Shown here in pieces: positions 7,038 through 12,454 of a DNA stretch of 12,454 bases. The notes under the pieces were generated by a model. The model was not told the DNA's origin. It saw only the letters and a program-made list of their open reading frames with translations, and did no database searches. Source of the DNA: an uncultured Collinsella sp. (GTDB taxonomy: Bacteria; Actinomycetota; Coriobacteriia; Coriobacteriales; Coriobacteriaceae); NCBI GenBank assembly GCA_900551555.1, contig URWC01000043.1, positions 1 to 12,454 of the forward strand, written 5' to 3'. Position numbers and translations under genes: made by a program. Numbering within the stretch: the stretch's first letter is position 1; each line of letters starts with the position of its first letter.

Positions 7038-7110
7038 ATTAAAACGTGCCATTCTAGCCCGAGACGTTTAAACGCAAGCGCATGGGCTAGAATGGCTCTG
7101 GCATTTTAAT
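7038..7110. repeat. Large nested inverted repeat between degV and pflA
   Basis: A perfect 13-bp inverted repeat, GCCATTCTAGCCC (7048-7060) and GGGCTAGAATGGC (7084-7096), encloses 23 bases that contain the 10-bp palindrome CGTTTAAACG (7065-7074). Outside it, ATTAAAA (7038-7044) pairs with TTTTAAT (7104-7110). The T-rich flanks on both strands allow a bidirectional terminator-like structure. It could equally be an operator or leader element of pflA, whose start lies about 34 bases downstream. Confidence 0.65.
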
Positions 7111-7143
7111 TGGTTGCATCCAAGGAGAGGCAAGGTAGCGGGA

Positions 7144-7962
7144 ATGGCTGAGATGACGCTTGAGGGTGTGGACGCTCGTCCTGAGGATTCCGCATTTGCC
7201 CTAGGCCGCGTGCATTCAATCGAGACGATGGGAACGGTCGACGGACCCGGCATCCGCTTTGTGGTGTTTGTTCAGGGCTGTCCCATGCGCTGTGCGTATT
7301 GTCACAATCCCGATACTTGGTCGGTTAGCGGCGGCACCATGGTGACCGTCGAGCACCTTATGGACGAGTTCCAGAGTAACCATGAGTTTTACCGCAGCGG
7401 CGGAATTACGGTTTCGGGCGGCGAGCCACTTCTGCAGCCCGAGTTTTTGGCCGACCTGTTCCGTGCAATGCACAACAACCCCGATGGTCGTGTACATACC
7501 TGCATGGATAGCTGTGGCTACGCCTTCGACCCTCAGCATCCCGAGAAGTTCGATGCCGTTCTCAACGAGACCGACATGGTGCTGCTCGACATCAAGCATG
7601 CCGATCCGGCTGAGCATAAAAAGCTGACCGGCTGCGATCCTGCACGTATCCTGGCGTTTGGCGATGAGCTTGCCCGTCGCAAGATCAAGGTCGTTATCCG
7701 CCACGTGGTTGTGCCGGGCATTACCGACACGGTGGAGGAGTGCGAGAAGCTCGGTCGCCTCATCGCTCCATGGCACAACGTGGTGGGCCTGGAAATGCTG
7801 CCATATCACACGATGGGTGTCGTCAAGTACGAGCAACTGGGCATTCCCTATAAGCTCGAGGGCGTGCCCCAGATGGATACCGCGCGTATGCCCGAGCTGC
7901 GCAATGCCGTTATGGCCGGCATGAAAGAGCGCCGTGCGGAGCTAAAAAACGCCATCGGCTAG
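7144..7962 (+). CDS. pflA: Pyruvate formate-lyase-activating enzyme (radical SAM)
   Basis: The 272-residue protein activates pyruvate formate-lyase by generating its glycyl radical under anaerobic conditions, using S-adenosylmethionine and a [4Fe-4S] cluster. The cluster ligands are visible as C46-PMR-C50-AY-C53 (CX3CX2C). The following HNPDTW is typical of PFL activases, and GGITVSGGEPLLQPEF is the SAM-binding GGE region. VDGPGIRFVVFVQGCP precedes the cluster. The length is slightly above the usual 245-260 because of about 20 extra N-terminal residues. The start at 7144 has AAGG (7132-7135) eight bases upstream; a stronger AAGGAGAGG lies at 7122-7130 but is too far. The target lyase gene (pflB) is not adjacent. 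The glycyl-radical partner could be another enzyme, but the sequence is closest to PflA. Confidence 0.94.
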   Translation: MAEMTLEGVDARPEDSAFALGRVHSIETMGTVDGPGIRFVVFVQGCPMRCAYCHNPDTWSVSGGTMVTVEHLMDEFQSNHEFYRSGGITVSGGEPLLQPEFLADLFRAMHNNPDGRVHTCMDSCGYAFDPQHPEKFDAVLNETDMVLLDIKHADPAEHKKLTGCDPARILAFGDELARRKIKVVIRHVVVPGITDTVEECEKLGRLIAPWHNVVGLEMLPYHTMGVVKYEQLGIPYKLEGVPQMDTARMPELRNAVMAGMKERRAELKNAIG

Positions 7963-7978
7963 CGTGCCATTTTCGCTC

Positions 7979-8023
7979 CCCAAGGGCACTCATTGGGGAC
8001 AGACTTAAATGAGTGCCCCTGGG
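7979..8023. repeat. REP/RAYT-like palindromic intergenic element after pflA
   Basis: GGGCACTCATT (7984-7994) and AATGAGTGCCC (8008-8018) are perfect arms. The stem extends to 7979 and 8023 with one mismatch, giving 15 of 16 pairs. The loop carries GGGGACAGACTTA. From memory, the GGGGACAGAC / GTCTGTCCCC word marks many palindromes linked to REP-associated tyrosine transposases. No such transposase is in the window. It lies 16 bases after the pflA stop and could also act as a transcription end. Confidence 0.55.
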
Positions 8024-8161
8024 CACCTAGTTGATTGCTAAAGAGCCCCGTCCTTAAAAGACTGCTCTCTGGGTTGCGGTGAGATGCGCAACAGAATCGT
8101 GCCATTTGGATAAATACGCTTGTGGTTTCTTTAAAGACACCTTAAACGCCGCTGAATATCT
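8024..8161 (+). other. Non-coding gap between the palindrome and the serine hydrolase promoter
   Basis: No open frame of interest is seen. There are two small stems: AGAGC 8042-8046 with GCTCT 8064-8068 (with an inner GTC/GAC), and GTTGCG 8073-8078 with CGCAAC 8087-8092 around an 8-base loop. They follow each other and could belong to one small folded RNA or be remnants. No tRNA-like cloverleaf fits. Confidence 0.3.
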
Positions 8162-8189
8162 TTGGAAAGAAATGCCTGCTCGGTATCAT
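8162..8189 (+). promoter_or_regulatory. Promoter of the serine hydrolase gene
   Basis: TTGGAA (8162-8167), 16-base spacer, TATCAT (8184-8189, 5/6 match to TATAAT). Transcription would start near 8196, about 30 bases before the GTG start. The AGGAG ribosome site is at 8217-8221. Confidence 0.5.
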
Positions 8190-8226
8190 ACTGCTCGTAT
8201 ATAAACGGTGGCAGTCAGGAGACCAC

Positions 8227-9345
8227 GTGCGAAACATCGCATCGCGGGACGAGTATGTGCCGCAGCATGGCAGCAGATATAAGACGAAGGGCACGTCTTC
8301 GCGTGGCCTTGCCGGCGCTCGCATCCGCGTGAGGAAGATTGCCGCCATTGGGATGCTAACGTCGGCGGTTATTATCCTCGGAATTACCGTTAAAACCTAC
8401 GCCTCGGAGCGAACGGTGCGCCCAGATGCGTCAACGGTACAGCTGCAAAACGAGAAGGTTTCAAAGTCCAAAGCGTCGGCAGATCAAGCTCTGTCGATGG
8501 CAGATCTCAAGACGAGACTTTCGAAGGCGGACTTCAACGATATCCCTTCGGGTGATACCGTTCGGACCTTCTCGTTGGTGGATAACAAGACTCCTGCCTT
8601 GGAGGATGAGAGCCTTGCCTCGCTCCAGGATGCCCTGTGTCGGGCGCAGGAGCTGGGCGATGTGGGTGTAGTGTTCTACGACCTATCGAGCGGTAGGGGC
8701 GTGACGTATAACGCCGATGTCGAGGTGTATGGAGCGAGCAGCTACAAAGCGCTGTATGCGCTCTATATTTGCGAGACGTTGGTCGAATCGGGGCGGGTGT
8801 CGCTCGATGGGCCTTTAGCCACGTATGGTGGTTGCAGCATGGGCTGGCAGACGGTGCGCGACCTTATCGAGAATGCCGTCGCCAACTCAGACAACGATTC
8901 GTTTATCGCGTTACGCGCGGCGTTTGACCATGATGGCTATGAGGATTGGATTGCCAATCTGGGTGTTGATGACGAAACGGCACTGGATCCGATGAGTGAT
9001 TTTCCGACCTACTGCCCGCGCACTTCTGCGAGGTTATGGCGTGAGATGAGCGAGTATCTGAGCATGGATACCGAGACTTCACAGTGGTTGTCGGGCCTTC
9101 TGACATCAACATCGCGCTCGTTTATTCGCGATGGCATTGCGGACGAGCAAGTTTTGGTGCGCAACAAGGCAGGCTGGATTAGCGAGGACGGTTACTATTC
9201 GACATGCGATGCAGGCCTCATCGACATCGATGGCCGTACCTATGTCATGAGCGTCATGACATCGATGCCATGGAGTGACCGTTCGAGCGAGGTTACGGCC
9301 GCGATTGCAAAGGCTCTGTTTGATACGCGAGCTGCACTGGCTTAG
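8227..9345 (+). CDS. Membrane-anchored serine hydrolase of the beta-lactamase/PBP fold
   Basis: The 372-residue protein starts at GTG with AGGAG five bases upstream. A basic cytoplasmic tail (1-37) is followed by one hydrophobic segment (about 38-59), then a linker and an extracytoplasmic catalytic domain from about residue 125. The three motifs of class A-like serine enzymes are visible: S171-S-Y-K174 (SxxK), S221-D222-N223 (SDN) and K314-A315-G316 (KTG-like). It resembles the 'Beta-lactamase2' group of serine hydrolases. The role is more likely cell-wall related (a small carboxypeptidase or esterase) than antibiotic resistance, because the family is widespread in Gram-positive genomes and the enzyme is tethered. 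The exact substrate is unknown. It appears to be a single-gene unit with its own promoter. Confidence 0.9.
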   Translation: MRNIASRDEYVPQHGSRYKTKGTSSRGLAGARIRVRKIAAIGMLTSAVIILGITVKTYASERTVRPDASTVQLQNEKVSKSKASADQALSMADLKTRLSKADFNDIPSGDTVRTFSLVDNKTPALEDESLASLQDALCRAQELGDVGVVFYDLSSGRGVTYNADVEVYGASSYKALYALYICETLVESGRVSLDGPLATYGGCSMGWQTVRDLIENAVANSDNDSFIALRAAFDHDGYEDWIANLGVDDETALDPMSDFPTYCPRTSARLWREMSEYLSMDTETSQWLSGLLTSTSRSFIRDGIADEQVLVRNKAGWISEDGYYSTCDAGLIDIDGRTYVMSVMTSMPWSDRSSEVTAAIAKALFDTRAALA

Positions 9346-9423
9346 CGTGTTCGTTTGGCGAGGTCAAACAAAATGCTGGTACCATACCTTGGTTGAGAAT
9401 TTCGTATAGGTTTGGGGAATGGT

Positions 9424-10164
9424 ATGGCTACCATCGCGATTATCGGTGCGCTCGAAAAAGAGATCATGCAGATTAAGGAAGAGCTGAGCGACGTTTGCGA
9501 GGCACGGGAGGCGGGCTTGACCGTTGTGAGCGGTGAGCTCGACGGCCTGACAGTTGTCGCCACAACGGCGGGCATGGGCACGGTGAACGCCGCTGCTGCA
9601 ACACAGCACCTCATTAGCAAGTATGCTCCGCAGGCTGTTGTGTTTTCGGGCATTGCGGGCAGTTTGAACCCCAAGCTCCATATCGACGACGTGGTCATTG
9701 GCAAACGCCTACGCTATCTGGATACCGATACCGCGCTTATCGCCGAGTCCGCACCGGGGCTCGAGGAGTTTGGCTCGACGCCCGCGCTGGTCGATATTGC
9801 CGCCGACGTGCTTGCTGAGCGTGGGTTTGTTGACGCTTCGAAAAATGCAGTCGCTTCGAATGAGGGCACCAAGCAGTTCCTGGTCGGCACGATTGCCACG
9901 GGTAACCGTTTTGTGACGGGCGCCGCCATGCGCAACGACGCTATCGAGGCGACGCATGCCGATTGTGTCGGCATGGAGGGCGCGGCAATTGCCCATGTCG
10001 CAACCAAAAATGGTGTCGATTGCCTGGTGTTGCGCGCTATCAGCGATAATTGTGACGAGGCGTACGATGCAATTTGCGAGCGAGAGTTCGATCTGTTCGA
10101 GTACGCGCGTGTCGCAAGTGACATTACGCTCGATATCGTCCGCCGCATTGCCGCTGCGCAATAG
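9424..10164 (+). CDS. mtnN: 5'-methylthioadenosine/S-adenosylhomocysteine nucleosidase
   Basis: The 246-residue protein cleaves adenine from methylthioadenosine, S-adenosylhomocysteine and 5'-deoxyadenosine in the SAM recycling and methionine salvage routes. It starts IAIIGALEKEI, where Glu13 aligns with catalytic Glu12 of the E. coli enzyme. VVFSGIAGS (72-80), GMEGAA with Glu185 (ribose binding) and AISDNCD with Asp208 (catalytic acid) complete the active site. Start 9424 matches the family N-terminus; a TTG at 9412 is possible but unneeded. A TGGTACCAT extended -10-like word lies at 9376-9384. The gene is followed after 38 bases by the GTPase gene, so the two are probably co-transcribed. 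The nearby radical SAM gene pflA produces 5'-deoxyadenosine, one substrate of this enzyme; that link is inference. Confidence 0.95.
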   Translation: MATIAIIGALEKEIMQIKEELSDVCEAREAGLTVVSGELDGLTVVATTAGMGTVNAAAATQHLISKYAPQAVVFSGIAGSLNPKLHIDDVVIGKRLRYLDTDTALIAESAPGLEEFGSTPALVDIAADVLAERGFVDASKNAVASNEGTKQFLVGTIATGNRFVTGAAMRNDAIEATHADCVGMEGAAIAHVATKNGVDCLVLRAISDNCDEAYDAICEREFDLFEYARVASDITLDIVRRIAAAQ

Positions 10165-10202
10165 CGCGTCTATTTGTAAGAACCTACGACCAAGGAGTGT
10201 CC

Positions 10203-10793
10203 ATGGCCGATTCCATTAACTACCAGCTTGCCAAGTTCGTCGCCAGCTATGGCAAGGTTTCGCAGATTCCCGAGTCCACCTGCCCCGAGGTGAGCTTTGT
10301 CGGCCGCTCCAACGTGGGCAAGTCGTCGATTATGAACAAGCTATTTGGCCGCAAGAACCTAGTCAAGGTTTCCAGTACGCCGGGCAAGACGAGCAACATC
10401 AACTTCTTTGAGGCCGACGACGTGCATTTCGTGGACCTGCCGGGTTACGGTTTCGCCCGTCGCTCCAAGGCCGAGCGCGACCGCTGGGCCGAGCTTATCG
10501 GCGACTTTTTCGACTCCGAGCGCAGCTTTAACTTGGTCGTCTCGCTGGTGGACATTCGTCACGATCCCAGCAAGCTCGATCATGACATGATCGACTACCT
10601 GCAGGGCAATGAGTTCAACTTTATCGTCTGCCTCACCAAGGCCGACAAGCTCAGTCGCACCCAGCAGGCCCGCCAGGCAGCAGCCATCAAAAAGCAGCTC
10701 AACGTTCCGGCCGAGAACGTAATCATCACAAGCTCCCAGACCGGCACCGGCATCGACGAACTCAAAAAGCGCATCGCCGAGGCTTGCCTCTAG
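10203..10793 (+). CDS. yihA: Ribosome-biogenesis GTPase EngB/YihA/YsxC
   Basis: The 196-residue small GTPase acts in assembly of the large ribosomal subunit. All G motifs are visible: G1 GRSNVGKS (34-41), G2 TPGKT (59-63), G3 DLPGYG (78-83), G4 TKAD (145-148) and G5 SSQ (177-179). Length and N-terminal start are typical of the family. ATG 10203 is chosen because AAGGAG (10192-10197) sits five bases before it; the in-frame GTG at 10197 overlaps that ribosome site. The gene is soluble and cytoplasmic, probably transcribed with mtnN. The downstream palindrome at 10830-10876 with a T-run could end this transcript. Confidence 0.96.
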   Translation: MADSINYQLAKFVASYGKVSQIPESTCPEVSFVGRSNVGKSSIMNKLFGRKNLVKVSSTPGKTSNINFFEADDVHFVDLPGYGFARRSKAERDRWAELIGDFFDSERSFNLVVSLVDIRHDPSKLDHDMIDYLQGNEFNFIVCLTKADKLSRTQQARQAAAIKKQLNVPAENVIITSSQTGTGIDELKKRIAEACL

Positions 10794-10829
10794 TAAGGGT
10801 TCTTGGCAGGCAATAGTTTGCATCTATCT

Positions 10830-10880
10830 ATATCACCCCAGTGATAGTTATTGGTACACTATCAGTGGGGTGATATTTTT
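10830..10880 (+). promoter_or_regulatory. Nested palindrome: paired operators of the ART-HTH module and likely terminator
   Basis: Arms 10830-10848 and 10858-10876 pair over 19 positions with one mismatch around a 9-base loop, and five T residues (10876-10880) follow, which is a terminator signature for engB. Each arm is also a palindrome by itself: TATCACCCCAGTGATA (10831-10846) and TATCAGTGGGGTGATA (10860-10875), both TATCA-N6-TGATA, centres 29 bp apart. That fits two operator sites for the downstream HTH protein. TTGGCA (10803-10808) with TATCTA (10825-10830) is a possible but weak promoter. Confidence 0.7.
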
Positions 10881-10894
10881 GTTTGGAGGTCGAT

Positions 10895-11578
10895 ATGGAG
10901 CTTTGGCACGGGTCGGAGGTTGTTGTCGAGCATCCGTCGTTGGATAAATGCAGACAATTCAATGACTATGGGTGTGGGTTTTATTGCACGCCACATGAGG
11001 AAATGGCAATGGAGTGGGCATGTCGGACTGAGTCTGATGGCATTGCAAATCGATATGAGCTCGATATGGATGGTCTCGCAGTCTTGGATTTGGAGTCCGG
11101 GGAGTTTTCAATTCTCAATTGGCTTGCGATTTTGGCTAACAATAGGGAGTTCAATGTTTCGACACCGCTGGCGCGCGAAGGACTTCGCTATCTGCTGGAT
11201 AACTGCCTGATTGATATTTCTCCCTATGACGTAATTCGAGGTTATCGCGCCGACGACTCCTATTTTTCGTTTGCAAGACAGTTTGTCAGCGGCATGATCT
11301 CGCTCAGGCAGCTGCAACGTATCATGCGCTTGGGTGATTTGGGTATCCAATATGCTCTTATGAGCGAGTGCGCATTTTCGGCGATTAGATTCTGCGATTG
11401 GAAGCAGGCTTTGGGGTCTGAGTTTTATCCCAAGCGTTTTGAGCGAGAGCAGAATGCTCGACGCAAATACTTGGATACGGTTAACGGGTTCGATTCCGAA
11501 GGTATCGACATTAGGGATTTAATGGCAGGGAGGGTTGATTTAAATGATCAAAGAGTTAACGGATTGTGGGCCGAGTAG
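10895..11578 (+). CDS. DUF3990-like protein, putative ADP-ribosyltransferase-fold toxin
   Basis: The 227-residue protein begins ELWHGS (H5-G6-S7) and has DYGCGFYCT (24-32), then IRGYRADDSYF (114-124) and QYALMSECAFSAIRF (152-166). This order (LYHGS, GxGFYxT, late Glu) is the DUF3990 pattern, thought to adopt the ADP-ribosyltransferase fold; H5, Y30 and perhaps E158 would be the H-Y-E set. Family assignment is from recognition of these blocks. The target and activity are unknown. Strong TTTGGAGGT (10882-10890) precedes the start. Its end overlaps the next gene by 35 bases, so the two proteins are translationally coupled, as in toxin-antitoxin pairs. Codons are less GC-rich than in the housekeeping genes upstream, suggesting acquired DNA. 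Confidence 0.8.
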   Translation: MELWHGSEVVVEHPSLDKCRQFNDYGCGFYCTPHEEMAMEWACRTESDGIANRYELDMDGLAVLDLESGEFSILNWLAILANNREFNVSTPLAREGLRYLLDNCLIDISPYDVIRGYRADDSYFSFARQFVSGMISLRQLQRIMRLGDLGIQYALMSECAFSAIRFCDWKQALGSEFYPKRFEREQNARRKYLDTVNGFDSEGIDIRDLMAGRVDLNDQRVNGLWAE

Positions 11579-12242
11579 GACATACCCCGTCTACTACCTC
11601 GAGGATGCAATGAACAACCTCGGCGACTGCTTTGACTATGCCGTTAACGATTATGGAGCAGAAGGATCGGAAGTTGCTGAACTCTTTTGCCTGAGCGGCG
11701 TAGCTCGCGAGTTCGAACGCGGCAACGCATGGGTCGTATCGGGAAAATCGGGCGTTGAGCTGTTCGCGCTTATCGCTGAAAGGTCCGGCTATCAGAGCGG
11801 GTCTATACCGGATCGCACCTATCGTTTTGAGAAGACGCCAGAGTATTGGACAGGCTGGATACTGGCATATCTGCAGTGGCGTTTAGGGGAGTCTTTCGAA
11901 GACCTGCTGCATGTCGTTCCGTTTGACGCACTGCGCAGTCTGTACTATCCCTGGCATGAAGCCTCGGAGGAACGCGTGGCTCGCCTCGTCTGCGATATGG
12001 CGAAAAAAGCGTCCAGGCAAACCAAACTTGCGTTAGCAAGAAAGAAGCTTAAGAAAACCCAACAAGACCTGGCATACGAATCGGGCGTGTCCCTCCGCTC
12101 AATCCAAATGTACGAACAACGCCAGAGAAACATCAACGAAGCCTCGGTAACAACCGTAAGGGATATAGCAAAAGCCCTACACTGCAACATCGAAGACCTC
12201 CTAGAGCCAGTCTTCGAATACAAAGAAACCAGCGCCGCCTAA
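11544..12242 (+). CDS. Two-domain protein with C-terminal Cro/CI helix-turn-helix, putative antitoxin/repressor
   Basis: The 232-residue protein has an N-terminal domain (about 8-140) that I do not recognise by name. It is rich in aromatic and acidic residues (YYLEDAMNNLGDCFDYAV; YWTGWILAYLQWRLGESFED). The C-terminal XRE-type helix-turn-helix (161-221) reads KLALARKKLKKTQQDLAYES, then GVSLRSIQMYEQ and a closing helix IAKALHCNIEDLLEP. The start at 11544 lies inside the preceding gene and has GGGAGGG (11528-11534) nine bases upstream. By context it should bind and neutralise, or regulate, the DUF3990-like protein and repress the operon through the two upstream palindromes. The gene order, effector first and HTH second, is the reverse of many classical modules. 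The HTH part uses codons quite unlike the N-terminal part. Confidence 0.8.
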   Translation: MIKELTDCGPSRTYPVYYLEDAMNNLGDCFDYAVNDYGAEGSEVAELFCLSGVAREFERGNAWVVSGKSGVELFALIAERSGYQSGSIPDRTYRFEKTPEYWTGWILAYLQWRLGESFEDLLHVVPFDALRSLYYPWHEASEERVARLVCDMAKKASRQTKLALARKKLKKTQQDLAYESGVSLRSIQMYEQRQRNINEASVTTVRDIAKALHCNIEDLLEPVFEYKETSAA

Positions 12243-12390
12243 ACCAGGCACGCAGCCGATGCCCGCCTCTAGGAAGTGCTCCAGCCTAGCAAGAGCCCCT
12301 ACCAATAAAAAGCCAAACTATCAGCCCGGCGACTTTCCAGAGCGTAGGTCCCTGTAGCCGCCGCCGGCGAAGTTAACATAGGGGAGGCCA

Positions 12391-12405
12391 GGGGGCTTTG
12401 CCCCC
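12391..12405. repeat. Short perfect hairpin in the right-end intergenic region
   Basis: GGGGGC (12391-12396), loop TTT, GCCCCC (12400-12405). It directly adjoins the GC-rich repeat at 12404-12449 and may be part of the same element. It is followed by AAATCTTT, so a terminator on the + strand is possible but weak. Confidence 0.45.
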
Positions 12406-12449
12406 AAATCTTTCCGCAGGACGGCAGGACCCCCGCCGCACGAAGTGCG
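12404..12449 (-). repeat. GC-rich intergenic repeat, copy 2
   Basis: On the minus strand, from 12449 down, this reads CGCACTTCGTGCGGCGGGGG, then CGTCCTGCGG and ATTTGG, matching bases 1-47 of the window in the opposite orientation. The 5-bp stem is kept while the loop differs. The gap between the last stop codon and this repeat (12243-12403) contains no convincing gene. Confidence 0.6.
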
Positions 12450-12454
12450 CAGCG

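Noticed and set aside
8041..8100. A tRNA or known small RNA
   Set aside because: The two small stems do not form a cloverleaf and lack the conserved TTCGA-type arm and acceptor pairing.
10851..10879. TTGGTA, 17 bases, TATTTT as the promoter of the DUF3990-like gene
   Set aside because: Transcription would start near 10886 and remove most of the GGAGGT ribosome site, so a start further upstream is more likely.
12300..12380. A possible short minus-strand peptide of about 26 codons starting with ATG near 12379
   Set aside because: It has no ribosome site upstream and no similarity that I recognise. It is too short to separate from chance.

Overview
The window is a moderately GC-rich bacterial chromosome segment with eleven protein genes, all on the + strand. 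Gene content (sucrose-type PTS operon, anaerobic pyruvate formate-lyase activase, DegV, small serine hydrolase) and codon style suggest a gut anaerobe of the Coriobacteriia, most like Collinsella. That assignment is from memory of such genomes, not from a search.

Region 1 (about 180-5840) is a sugar operon: a LacI-family repressor gene, an atypical GH32-like fructosidase, a PTS EIIBC permease of the sucrose/glucoside type, and a canonical intracellular GH32 sucrose-6-phosphate hydrolase/fructosidase. Four matching operator-like sites (core AAACGnnTGACAT) lie upstream of the repressor gene and in the repressor-hydrolase gap. Two of them are tandem, 17 bp apart, and lie on the best promoter of the hydrolase gene. 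The expected scheme is PTS import with phosphorylation, cytoplasmic cleavage by one or both GH32 enzymes, and release of the repressor by a sugar or sugar-phosphate. No EIIA is encoded here. A 17-bp hairpin separates the permease gene from the second hydrolase gene.

Region 2 (about 5840-8030) carries a DegV-family fatty-acid-binding protein gene behind a structured 275-base leader, then pflA (radical SAM activase) without an adjacent pflB. A large nested inverted repeat lies between the two genes. After pflA comes a palindrome with a GGGGACAGAC loop that resembles a REP/RAYT-type intergenic repeat.

Region 3 (about 8160-10793) holds a membrane-anchored beta-lactamase-fold serine hydrolase, the MTA/SAH nucleosidase gene mtnN, and the ribosome-assembly GTPase gene engB/yihA.

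Region 4 (about 10830-12242) is an accessory two-gene module: a DUF3990-type, ADP-ribosyltransferase-like protein whose gene overlaps by 35 bases a gene for a protein with a C-terminal Cro/CI helix-turn-helix. A nested palindrome made of two TATCA-N6-TGATA sites sits directly upstream. It looks like a toxin-antitoxin or ART-toxin module. Synonymous codon use changes sharply in the last third of the HTH gene.

The two window ends carry inverted copies of a roughly 46-base GC-rich intergenic repeat. No tRNA, rRNA, CRISPR array or transposase gene was found.
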